Below are positions 49,431 through 59,000 of a DNA stretch of 64,000 nucleotides, one piece after another. Source of the DNA: Rhodoferax saidenbachensis (GTDB lineage Bacteria; Pseudomonadota; Gammaproteobacteria; Burkholderiales; Burkholderiaceae_C); NCBI RefSeq assembly GCF_001955715.1, contig NZ_CP019239.1:1984001-2048000 (forward strand), read 5' to 3'. The translations under genes and the position numbers were made by a program. The first letter of the stretch is position 1, and each line of letters begins with the position of its first letter. Below the pieces are notes generated by a model. The model was not told the DNA's origin and searched no databases. It saw only the letters and a list, made by a program, of their open reading frames with translations.

Positions 49431-49494
49431 GCTATACAAAATATAGCTGCTTGCGCATATTCCATAAGGGCTGCAGCCCTTTTTTGCATAAATT
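49431..49494 (+). repeat. Family A element, intergenic copy 10 (cleanest copy)
   Basis: GCTATACAAAATATAGC, the intact core TGCTTGCGCA, TATTCCAT, then AAGGGCTGCAGCCCTTTTTT: a perfect 16-bp palindrome with T-run. It lies between convergent DUF1003 and glnD, with its tail 13 bp from the glnD stop. It would be a good terminator for DUF1003. Confidence 0.95.
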
Positions 49495-49506
49495 CTGGCC
49501 GTGGAC

Positions 49507-52104
49507 TCAGGCCGTCATCGCATCCAGCAGCTCGGTCTCGATGTCGATCTGCGCGCGGCTGTGCTGCAGTTCGGGGCCGTGGATCAGGAAAGTATCTTCC
49601 ACCCGTTCGCCCAGCGTCGCCACCTTGGCCAGCTGCACCACGATGCGGTGTTTGGCCAGCACACGTGCCACGCAGTAGAGCAGACCAATGCGGTCGCTGG
49701 CCGAGATATTGAGCAGCCAGAGCTGGCCTTTTTCATCAGGGCGCAGCGTGATGCGCGGCGCAATCGGGAAACTCTTGACGCGGCGCGAGACCCGGCCGCG
49801 GCTGGGGGCGGGCAGGGGACCCGCGTTGGCAATCGCCAGGCTCAGGCCGTTTTCCAGCAGGTTGGTGAGTTCGCGGTATTGCTCGTCCATGTCGGCCGTG
49901 GTGACCACCTGGAAGGTGTCCAGCGCGTAGCCCGTTTTGCTGGTGTGCACCCGTGCATCCAGAATGCTGAAGCCACCCTGGTCAAAGTAGCCGCAGATGC
50001 GGGCAAACAGGTCCGGCTGGTCCTGGGTGTAGACCAGCACCTGCAGGCCCTCTCCCACGGGGGAGCGGCGGGTGCGCACGATGGGCACGGCAGTGGCCAC
50101 ATGGCGCGACAGCTGCTTGGTGTGCCAGGCAATATCGGCCGCGTCGTGGCGCATGAAGTAGCTCACGTCCAGCGTGTCCCACAGCGGTTTGTGCGCCTCA
50201 AACGGCATGGCGTACAGGGCCACCATGACCAGCGCCTCGCGTTTGCGGGCTTCCACATCGGCATCCGGGTCGGGCGCGCGGCCACCCAGCACACGGGAGG
50301 TGTACTTGTACAGGTCTTCCAGCAGCTTGCCTTTCCAGGCATTCCAGACCTTGGGACTGGTGCCGCGGATGTCCGCCACCGTCAGCAGATACAGCGCGGT
50401 CAGGTTGCGCTCGTTGCCCACCCGTTTGGCAAAGTCGGCAATCACCTTGGGGTCGCTCAGGTCCGACTTTTGCGCAATGCGGCTCATGGTCAGGTGTTCC
50501 CCGACCAGAAAGGCGATCAGCTGTGTGTCTTCGGCATCAATGCGGTGCTGTTTGCAAAAGCGCCGCACTTCGTCCATGCCCAGCTCGGAGTGGTCGCCGC
50601 CCCGGCCCTTGGCAATGTCGTGGAACAGGGCAGCCACATACAGCACCCAGGGCTTGTCCCAGCCCGAGGCCAGTTGGGCGCAGAACGGGTATTCGTGGGC
50701 ATGCTCGACGATGAAAAACCGCCGCACATTGCGCAGCACCATCAGGATGTGCTGGTCCACTGTGTAGACGTGGAACAGGTCGTGCTGCATCTGCCCGACG
50801 ATGCGGCGAAACACCCACAGGTAGCGCCCCAGCACCGAGGTCTGGTTCATCAGCCGCATCGCATGGGTGATGCCCTCGTGCTCCATGATGATCTTGCGGA
50901 AGGTTTCGCGGTTCACCGGGTCGGCGCGAAACTTCGCGTCCATCAGGTCACGCGCGTTGTACAGCGCACGCAGCGTGCGCGCCGAAAGGCCTTTCACACC
51001 AATGGTGGTCTGGTAGATCAGGAAGGTTTCCAGAATCGCATGCGGCTCGCGGCGGTACAGGTCGTCGCTGACCACGTCGATGGTATTGGCCTTGTTGTTG
51101 AAACGCGCGTTGATCGGACGCGGCGCATGGGTGGAGGGGCTGAGCCGCTCCTCGATGTTCATCAGCAAAATCTGGTTGAGCTGGGTCACGGCCTTGGCGG
51201 CCCAGTAATAACGCTTCATCAGCGCTTCACTGGCGCGCGCGAACGTGCGTGAGGGCGGTACTGGCGCGGTGGACACATAACCGAACGATTCGGCCACGGC
51301 GTTCTGCATGTCAAAAATCAGGCGGTCTTCGCGGCGTCCGGCAATCAGGTGCAGGCGCGCGCGGATCTGGAACAGCAGCGATTCATTGCGCTGGATTTGT
51401 TTGACTTCAAACGGTGTGGCCAGGCCATTCTTGGCCAGCGCGTCCCAGTCGTCGCCATAACCCGCCGCTTTGGCCACCCACAGAATCACTTGCAGGTCGC
51501 GCAGGCCACCCGGAGATTCCTTGCAATTGGGTTCCAGCGAGTAGGGGGTATTTTCAAACTTGTTGTGGCGCTGGTACATTTCCAGCGTCTTGGCCACATA
51601 AAAAGCCTGTGGGTCCATGGCCGCAAAAAAGGCGGTGCGGAATTCATCCACCAGCGCGGCGTTGCCGGTGATCAGGCGGCACTCCAGCAGTGCCGTTTGG
51701 ACCGTGACATCCTTCTCGGCCTCGGCCAGGCAATCGCCCAGCGTGCGCACGCTGGAGCCAATTTCCAGCCCCAGGTCCCAGCAACTGCCAATAAACGCCT
51801 CGATCTGCGTCTTCAGCGCGGAGTCAGGCTCGGGTGAATACCCGTTGGGCATGAGCACCAGCACGTCCACATCCGAATGGGGAAACAGCTCGCCGCGGCC
51901 AAAACCACCGACCGCCAGCAGGGCCATGGGGTGCTGCAGACCGGCCAGGTTCCACAGCTTGACCAGCATGCCGTCGGTGAGCTGGGCCAGGCGGTGCAGC
52001 GCCTTGCGCACGTTGCGGGCCGAATTGCCCTGCGTGCCTATGGTTTGCAACAGCTGTGCTTTTTGCGCGCGGTAGTCGGCGCGCAGGGCCTGCAGATCGG
52101 ACAT
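49507..52104 (-). CDS. glnD: Bifunctional [protein PII] uridylyltransferase / uridylyl-removing enzyme
   Basis: 865 residues. Nitrogen sensor that uridylylates PII (GlnB/GlnK) at low glutamine and removes UMP at high glutamine. The nucleotidyltransferase domain has GGFGRGELFPHSDVDVLVLM; the HD domain has YVAALFHDIAKGRGGDHSEL; two C-terminal ACT domains include LQVLVYTQDQPDLFARICGY and LLNISASDRIGLLYCVARVL. It follows map on the minus strand with a five-base gap, the usual map-glnD arrangement. Confidence 0.97.
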   Translation of the reverse strand: MSDLQALRADYRAQKAQLLQTIGTQGNSARNVRKALHRLAQLTDGMLVKLWNLAGLQHPMALLAVGGFGRGELFPHSDVDVLVLMPNGYSPEPDSALKTQIEAFIGSCWDLGLEIGSSVRTLGDCLAEAEKDVTVQTALLECRLITGNAALVDEFRTAFFAAMDPQAFYVAKTLEMYQRHNKFENTPYSLEPNCKESPGGLRDLQVILWVAKAAGYGDDWDALAKNGLATPFEVKQIQRNESLLFQIRARLHLIAGRREDRLIFDMQNAVAESFGYVSTAPVPPSRTFARASEALMKRYYWAAKAVTQLNQILLMNIEERLSPSTHAPRPINARFNNKANTIDVVSDDLYRREPHAILETFLIYQTTIGVKGLSARTLRALYNARDLMDAKFRADPVNRETFRKIIMEHEGITHAMRLMNQTSVLGRYLWVFRRIVGQMQHDLFHVYTVDQHILMVLRNVRRFFIVEHAHEYPFCAQLASGWDKPWVLYVAALFHDIAKGRGGDHSELGMDEVRRFCKQHRIDAEDTQLIAFLVGEHLTMSRIAQKSDLSDPKVIADFAKRVGNERNLTALYLLTVADIRGTSPKVWNAWKGKLLEDLYKYTSRVLGGRAPDPDADVEARKREALVMVALYAMPFEAHKPLWDTLDVSYFMRHDAADIAWHTKQLSRHVATAVPIVRTRRSPVGEGLQVLVYTQDQPDLFARICGYFDQGGFSILDARVHTSKTGYALDTFQVVTTADMDEQYRELTNLLENGLSLAIANAGPLPAPSRGRVSRRVKSFPIAPRITLRPDEKGQLWLLNISASDRIGLLYCVARVLAKHRIVVQLAKVATLGERVEDTFLIHGPELQHSRAQIDIETELLDAMTA

Positions 52105-52109
52105 GGCGC

Positions 52110-52934
52110 TCAGGTGGCCTGAGCCTGCGTGGGCACAAAGGCCGGCGTGGGCGGGCTACCGGCGGACAGGGTTAGTACTTCATAACCGGTGGGCGTCACC
52201 AGCACGGTGTGTTCCCACTGCGCCGAGAGCGAATGGTCCTTGGTGACAATGGTCCAGCCGTCTTTTTCGGGGCCGTCCTTGATGTCTTTCTTGCCCGCGT
52301 TGATCATCGGTTCGATGGTGAAGGTCATGCCTTCGACCAGCTTTTCCAGCGTGCCAGGGCGGCCGTAGTGCAGCACCTGGGGCTCTTCGTGGAAGACCTG
52401 GCCAATGCCGTGGCCGCAGAACTCGCGCACCACGCTGAAACCCTGGCCTTCGGCAAATTTCTGGATGGCAAAACCGATATCGCCCAGGTGGATGCCGGGC
52501 TTGACCATCATGATGCCTTTCCACATGGCGTCGTAGGTGATCTGGGCCAGGCGTTTGGCAGCGATGGAGCATTCACCGACCATGAACATGCGGCTGGTAT
52601 CCCCGTGCCAGCTGTCTTTGATGACGGTGACGTCGATGTTGAGCACGTCGCCCTTCTTGAGCGCCTTGTCGTTGGGGATGCCGTGGCAGACCTGGTGGTT
52701 GACCGAGGTGCAGATCGACTTGGGATAGGGGATGCTGCCGCCACCGGTGTAGTTCAGCGGCGCGGGGATCGCACCCTGCACCTGGGTGATGTAGTCGTGC
52801 GCCAGCTTGTCCAGCGCGTTGGTGGTAACGCCGGGTTTGACGAAGGGGGTCAGGTAGTCCAGTACTTCGGAGGCCAGTTTGCCCGCCACGCGCATGCCTG
52901 CGATGCCCTGGGCGTCTTTGTAGGTGATAGTCAT
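52110..52934 (-). CDS. map: Methionine aminopeptidase, type I
   Basis: 274 residues. Removes the initiator methionine. Metal ligands are in SVNHQVCHGIPN, VLNIDVTVIKDSWHGDTSRM (the Asp pair), REFCGHGIGQVFHEEPQVLH, EGMTFTIEPMIN and SAQWEHTVLVT. The C-terminal tail SAGSPPTPAFVPTQAQAT is a few residues longer than usual. The start ATG 52934 gives MTITYKDAQGIAGMRVAGKL. A longer frame upstream is not used. Confidence 0.97.
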   Translation of the reverse strand: MTITYKDAQGIAGMRVAGKLASEVLDYLTPFVKPGVTTNALDKLAHDYITQVQGAIPAPLNYTGGGSIPYPKSICTSVNHQVCHGIPNDKALKKGDVLNIDVTVIKDSWHGDTSRMFMVGECSIAAKRLAQITYDAMWKGIMMVKPGIHLGDIGFAIQKFAEGQGFSVVREFCGHGIGQVFHEEPQVLHYGRPGTLEKLVEGMTFTIEPMINAGKKDIKDGPEKDGWTIVTKDHSLSAQWEHTVLVTPTGYEVLTLSAGSPPTPAFVPTQAQAT

Positions 52935-53046
52935 GGCCCCAATTATCCCAGAGGCTGCGCCGTTTGCGCTTGAGGCTGTGGTTAGGGCGCGGCGCCTAGG
53001 GCAAATAGGCAACAGGTCGTTACCATCGCGGCCACAGGAGATTCCC

Positions 53047-54453
53047 ATGTCAGACGCATACCTCGGCTTTGCCAATTCCCCCATCGGTTCCCGCATTGCC
53101 GCCGCACTGGGCCTGCCCCAGCCCCAGCCACTGGAGCGTTTTGCGCCCGGTCAGCCCGTCATTCGCGGCACGGTACTTCTGGGCGGTACCGCAACGTCTG
53201 AACTGCTGACTGCGCTGGCCGGCATTTTCCATTCCATAGGCGCGCAGACGCTGGCGCACCGCGGTTTGCCGCAGTGGACAGCTACGGCCAACGCAGCAGG
53301 TCTGATGACGGGCCGCTGGGGCGTGGAAGACCAACCCGGTGAAAAGCTCAAGGCCCTGGTGTTTGATGCCAGCGGTTTGGATGACAGCAGCCAGTCCGAC
53401 GCGCTGTACCAGTTCTTCCACGATACGGCGCGCTCCGTTCTGTCTTGCGGCCGCGTGGTGGTGTTGGGCCGCCCGCCCGAGGCCTGCGCCAACCCGCGCA
53501 AGGCCACAGCCCAGCGCGCACTGGAAGGCCTGACGCGTGCCCTGGCCAAGGAACTCAAACGCGCCATTGCGGTGCAACTGGTCTACGTGGCTGAGGGCGC
53601 CGAAGGCCACCTGGAAAGCACGCTGCGTTTCCTGCTGTCGCCGCGCAGCGCCTATGTTTCGGGCCAGGTGGTGCGCGTGGGTGGTGCGAGCCAGCCGGCT
53701 GCGGCGCTGGACTGGAACCAGCCGCTGGCAGGCAAGAAGATATTGGTAACTGGCGCATCACGCGGCATTGGTACCGCGATTGCCGAAGTCATGGCGCGCG
53801 ACGGTGCCCAGGTGATCTGCCTGGACGTGCCACAGGCGCAAGACGCCTTGCTGGAAGTCGCTACCCGTCTTGGCGGCAAGGCGCTGGCGCTGGACATTGG
53901 CGCTGCCGAAGCTCCACAGGCGCTGGTGGACGCCGCATTGGCCGACGGTGGCTGGGACGTGGTGGTGCACAACGCCGGCATCACACGTGACAAGACCATC
54001 GCGAACATGAAGCCGCACCTCTGGCAGGCCGTGGTGAACGTGAATCTGTCCACGCAAGAGCGTATCAACGAAGCGCTGGTGGCCTCGGGCGCACTGAAGC
54101 CCGGCGCACGCATCGTCTGTGTGTCGTCCATCTCGGGCATTGCCGGCAACATGGGCCAGACCAATTACGCACTGTCCAAGGCCGGTGTGATCGGCATGGT
54201 GCAAAGCACTGCGCCGCATCTGGCGGCGCGTGGCATCACCATCAACGCCGTGGCGCCCGGCTTTATCGAAACCCAGATGACTGCCGCCGTGCCCTTCGCC
54301 ATCCGCGAAGCGGGCCGCCGCATGAATTCCATGGGGCAGGGCGGCCAGCCTGTGGACGTGGCCGAGACCATCGCCTGGTTCGCCAGTCCCGCCTCTGGTG
54401 GACTGAACGGCAATGTGGTGCGCGTCTGCGGCCAAAGCCTTCTGGGCGCTTAA
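53047..54453 (+). CDS. Two-domain 3-oxoacyl-ACP/CoA reductase (HMW FabG / FabG4-type SDR)
   Basis: 468 residues, about twice a normal FabG. Residues 1-225 are a degenerate Rossmann domain (IRGTVLLGGTATSELLTALA, lacking the catalytic triad). Residues 226-468 are an active SDR: LVTGASRGIGTAIAEVM, then VVHNAGITRDKTIANM, SSISGIAGNMGQTNYALSKA (Ser-Tyr-Lys triad) and NAVAPGFIETQMT. AGGAG at 53037-53041 precedes ATG. A thiolase follows 29 bp later, suggesting fatty-acid chain modification. Confidence 0.92.
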   Translation: MSDAYLGFANSPIGSRIAAALGLPQPQPLERFAPGQPVIRGTVLLGGTATSELLTALAGIFHSIGAQTLAHRGLPQWTATANAAGLMTGRWGVEDQPGEKLKALVFDASGLDDSSQSDALYQFFHDTARSVLSCGRVVVLGRPPEACANPRKATAQRALEGLTRALAKELKRAIAVQLVYVAEGAEGHLESTLRFLLSPRSAYVSGQVVRVGGASQPAAALDWNQPLAGKKILVTGASRGIGTAIAEVMARDGAQVICLDVPQAQDALLEVATRLGGKALALDIGAAEAPQALVDAALADGGWDVVVHNAGITRDKTIANMKPHLWQAVVNVNLSTQERINEALVASGALKPGARIVCVSSISGIAGNMGQTNYALSKAGVIGMVQSTAPHLAARGITINAVAPGFIETQMTAAVPFAIREAGRRMNSMGQGGQPVDVAETIAWFASPASGGLNGNVVRVCGQSLLGA

Positions 54454-54482
54454 ATTTTTTCTGATTACCCGAGGACCACACC

Positions 54483-55772
54483 ATGACCACCATCCGTCGC
54501 GTCGCCATTCTGGGCGGCAACCGCATTCCCTTCGCGCGTTCCAACACCGTCTACTCCCAGGCCTCCAACCAGGAAATGCTCACCGCCACGCTGCAAGGCC
54601 TGGTGGACCGATTCAACCTGCACGGCCTGCGCATGGGCGATGTGGTGGCCGGCGCGGTGATGAAACATTCGCGCGACTTCAACCTGGTGCGCGAGAGCGT
54701 GTTGTCCACCACCCTAGCGCCTGAAACCCCGGCTTTCGATATCCAGCAGGCCTGCGGCACCGGCCTGGAAGCGGCCATGCTGGTGGCCAACAAGATTGCA
54801 CTGGGCCACATTGAGTGCGGCATTGCCGGTGGCGTGGACACCACGTCGGACGCGCCGATTGCCGTGAACGAGCAGATGCGCAAGATCCTGCTGGACGCAT
54901 CGCGCGCCAAGACCACGGGCCAACGTCTGGCGGCCCTGGCCCGTTTTCGCCCGGGCATGCTGTTCAGCCCCGCGCTGCCGCGCAATGGCGAGCCGCGCAC
55001 TGGCCTGTCCATGGGCGAACACGCCGAACTGATGGCACAGGAGTGGCACATCAGCCGCGAAGCGCAGGACGCGCTGGCGTTGCAAAGCCACGAACACCTG
55101 GCGCGTGCCTATGCCGATGGCTTTTTCACCGACCTGATGACACCGTTCAAAGGCGCCACACAGGACAACAACCTGCGCACCGGCCTCACGCTGGAGAAGC
55201 TGGCCGCGCTGAAGCCTGTGTTCGACAAAAAAGTGGCGCCCGGCAAGGGCACGCTGACCGCCGGCAACTCCACACCGCTGACCGACGGCGCCTCCGCCGT
55301 GCTGTTGGCCAGCGAGGAATGGGCCGCTGCGCGCAATCTGCCGGTGCTGGCCTACTTGAGCTTCAGCGAAGTGGCGGCGGTGGACTTCTTTGACAAGAAG
55401 GAAGGTCTGCTGATGGCCCCGGCCTACGCCGTGCCGCGCATGCTGGCCCGCGCCAACCTGACGCTGCAGGACTTCGATTTTTATGAAATCCACGAGGCCT
55501 TCGCCGCCCAGGTGTTGTGCACGCTGGACGCCTGGAAAAACCCCACCTTCTGCAAGGAACGCCTGGGCCTGGACAAGCCGCTGGGAGAGATCGATCGGAC
55601 CAAACTCAACGTCAACGGCAGCTCGCTGGCGGCTGGCCATCCGTTTGCCGCCACCGGCGGGCGCATCGTCGCTACGCTGGCCAAACTGCTGGCGCAAAAG
55701 GGCAGTGGCCGAGGCCTGATTTCCATCTGCGCGGCAGGCGGGCAGGGCGTGGTGGCGATTCTGGAGCGATAA
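54483..55772 (+). CDS. Thiolase (acetyl-CoA C-acetyltransferase, FadI-like)
   Basis: 429 residues. The nucleophile Cys91 is in QQACGTGLEAA. Catalytic His is in YEIHEAFAAQVL, the NVNGSSLAAGHPFAATGGR block holds the second His, and the terminal ICAAGGQGVVAIL holds the second Cys. Length and motif spacing fit the FadI/trifunctional-beta branch rather than the shorter PhaA. It probably acts with the preceding FabG4-like reductase in acyl-CoA degradation or elongation. A family B repeat follows the stop. Confidence 0.92.
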   Translation: MTTIRRVAILGGNRIPFARSNTVYSQASNQEMLTATLQGLVDRFNLHGLRMGDVVAGAVMKHSRDFNLVRESVLSTTLAPETPAFDIQQACGTGLEAAMLVANKIALGHIECGIAGGVDTTSDAPIAVNEQMRKILLDASRAKTTGQRLAALARFRPGMLFSPALPRNGEPRTGLSMGEHAELMAQEWHISREAQDALALQSHEHLARAYADGFFTDLMTPFKGATQDNNLRTGLTLEKLAALKPVFDKKVAPGKGTLTAGNSTPLTDGASAVLLASEEWAAARNLPVLAYLSFSEVAAVDFFDKKEGLLMAPAYAVPRMLARANLTLQDFDFYEIHEAFAAQVLCTLDAWKNPTFCKERLGLDKPLGEIDRTKLNVNGSSLAAGHPFAATGGRIVATLAKLLAQKGSGRGLISICAAGGQGVVAILER

Positions 55773-55793
55773 GGCTGCGCAGAAAAAGTACAT

Positions 55794-55897
55794 CCGTTCG
55801 GGCTGAGCCTGGCCAGTCCTGAGCTTGTCGAAGGGCGAAGCCTTCTGCAAGTCCTTGATTTGCAAGGGCTGCGTTTCGACAAGCTCAACGCGAACGG
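55794..55897. repeat. Family B inverted repeat, copy 3 (with internal partial duplication)
   Basis: Left arm CCGTTCGGGCTGAGCCTGG with an extra nested GAGCTTGTCGAAG; right arm TTTCGACAAGCTCAACGCG followed by AACGG, ending at 55897. The spacing is larger than in copies 1, 2 and 4. It lies between the thiolase and purL. Confidence 0.9.
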
Positions 55898-56043
55898 ACT
55901 TGTTCAGCATTGCGTTAAAGCCCCTCTGATGGCCTGGAGGGTATGGCGGCCCGGTTAAAATCCGGGGCTTTGGTGTCGGGCCCATTCAGCGCCCGGCGTC
56001 TGCGTTGAATTTTCCCCTTCAGCCCCCTACCTAGGCCACCACT

Positions 56044-59000
56044 GTGACCCTGCACATCTCCTCTTTCGAGGGCAGCAACGCCCTGAGCCCCTTCCGCGTT
56101 CAACAATTGCTGCCTGCCTTGCAGGCCATCAGCGACAAGATTTCAGGGGTTTCTGCACGGTTTGTGCACCTGGTGGCCACCGAAACGCCCATGGAGCAGC
56201 CCCTGGCGCACCAGTTGGCAGCCCTGCTCAAGTACGGCGATCCGTATGTTGGCCCCACGCACGGCCCCAGCATCGTCGTCAGCCCGCGTTTTGGCACCGT
56301 GAGCCCCTGGGCGTCCAAGGCGACCGACATTGCGCACAACTGCGGCTTTGCCGTCAAACGTATTGAGCGGCTGGTCGAATACCGCGCCACGCTGAAAAGC
56401 GGCCTCTTGGTCAAGGCGACACTGAGCGTGGAGCAGTTGCGGCAGGTTGCCGATTTGCTGCACGACCGCATGACCGAAAGCGCGATGCTGGACCGCAGCC
56501 AGGCCCTGGAGCTGTTCAACGCCCTGCAACCCGCGCCCATGGACCATGTGGACGTGCTGGGCGGTGGCAAAAACGCGCTGGTCAAGGCCAACACCCAATT
56601 CGGCCTGGCCCTGGCTGCCGACGAAATCGACTACCTTGTCAACGCCTTCACCACGCTGGGTCGTAACCCCACCGATGTGGAACTGATGATGTTCGCCCAG
56701 GCCAACAGCGAACACTGCCGCCACAAGATTTTCAACGCCCAGTTCACCATCGACGGCGTGGCGCAAGAGAAAAGCATGTTCGGCATGATCCGCAACACGC
56801 ACCAACTGGCGCCGCAGTACATGCTGGTCGCGTACTCGGACAACGCCTCGGTCATGGAAGGTGTGCAGGTAGAGCGTTTCATTGCCAAATCTGCCTCTGG
56901 CCCAGATGGGGTGAGCGCAGCCAGCTATCAAAAGAGTAGCGAAATCAACCATATCCTGATGAAGGTGGAGACCCACAACCACCCCACAGCCATCTCGCCG
57001 TTCCCCGGCGCATCGACTGGTGCGGGCGGTGAAATCCGCGACGAAGGCGCCACCGGCCGCGGCTCCAAGCCCAAGGCGGGCCTGACCGGCTTCACCGTCT
57101 CCAAGCTCTGGGGCAGCACCATGGGCAAGCCCGAACACATTGCCAGCCCGCTGCAGATCATGGTCGAAGGACCGCTGGGCGGCGCAGCGTTCAACAATGA
57201 ATTCGGCCGGCCCAACCTGTTGGGCTACTTCCGCGAGTACGAGCAGACCGTCGCCAGCGATGTAGACACAGTGCAGCGCGGCTACCACAAGCCCATCATG
57301 ATCGCGGGCGGCCTTGGCATCATCGACGCGGGCCAGACCCACAAGATTGAATTTCCGGCCGGCAGCCTGCTGATCCAGCTGGGCGGCCCTGGCATGCGTA
57401 TCGGCATGGGCGGCAGCGCCGCCAGCTCGATGGCGACGGGCGCGAACGCCGCCGAGCTGGACTTTGACTCCGTGCAGCGCGGCAACCCCGAGATCGAGCG
57501 CCGGGCGCAAGAGGTGATCAACCAGTGCTGGATGCAGGGCGATCAGAACCCGATCCTGGCAATCCACGACGTGGGCGCTGGCGGTTTGTCCAATGCCTTC
57601 CCCGAGTTGACCAACGACGCGGGCCGCGGTGCGCGGTTCGATTTGCGTGCTGTGAAGCTGGAAGAGTCCGGCATGGCACCCAAGGAAATCTGGTGCAACG
57701 AGAGCCAGGAGCGGTATGTGATGGCGATTGCGCCCGAGTCGCTGGCGCAGTTCACGGCTTTGTGCGAGCGCGAGCGTTGCCCGTTTGCGGTGATTGGCGT
57801 CGCGACCGAAGAGCGCCAGTTGCAACTTGTTGACACATCCGTTCGCCCTGAGCCTGTCGAAGGGCTCGTGGGGGCTTCGACAAGCTCAGCCCGAACGGAT
57901 GGCATGCCCGTCGACATGCCCATGAACGTGCTGCTCGGCAAGCCGCCCAAGATGCATCGCGATGTGAAGACCGTTGCGCGCACGTTCAAGCCGCTGAACC
58001 TGACCGGCGTAGATATCCAGAAGGCCGTCATCGACGTGCTGGCGCACCCCACAGTCGCCTCCAAACGTTTCCTGATCACCATTGGCGACCGCACCGTCGG
58101 TGGCCTCACGCACCGCGACCAGATGGTTGGCCCCTGGCAAGTGCCGGTGGCGGATTGCGCCGTCACGCTGGCCGACTTCAAGGGCTTTGCCGGTGAAGCC
58201 ATGTCCATGGGCGAACGCACGCCGTTGGCTGCACTCAACGCGCCTGCGTCCGGCCGTATGGCCGTGGCCGAGGCGATCACCAATTTGCTGGCGGCGCCCA
58301 TCGAACTGCCGCGCGTGAAGCTGTCCGCGAACTGGATGGCCGCCTGTGGTGAAGCCGGTGAAGACGCCGCGCTGTACGCCACCGTCAGGGCCGTGGGCAT
58401 GGAGCTGTGCCCGGCCCTGGGTATCTCCATCCCCGTGGGCAAGGACAGCCTGTCCATGCGCACGCAGTGGAAACAAACCGAGGAGGGCCCCTCCGGTAGC
58501 CGAGTCACCGACAAGAAAGTCACTTCCCCTGTCTCCCTGATCGTCACTGGTTTTGCCACGCTGCAAGATGTGCGCGGCACGCTGACGCCGCAACTCAACG
58601 CTTCTGAAGACACGACCCTGGTCCTGATCGATCTGGGCAAGGGCCAGCACCGCATGGCCGCCAGCATCCTGGCGCAGACGCTGGACCAGGTGGGTGACGC
58701 CGTGCCGGACCTGGACGATGCCCAAGACCTGGTCAACTTGGTGAACGCCGTGAACGCGCTGCGTGCCAAGGGCCAGGTGCTGGCCTACCACGACCGCGGC
58801 GACGGAGGCTTGCTGGCGACGGTTGCCGAGATGGCCTTTGCCGGCCGAGTGGGCGTGGCGCTCAACGTGGACATGCTGGTCACCGAAGGCGACGGCATTT
58901 CCGACAGCCGCATGGACGTGGGCGACAGCAAAAACTGGGCAGGGCAGGTGGGTGCGCGCCGTGAGGAACGCACGCTGCAGGCCTTGTTTACCGAAGAGCT

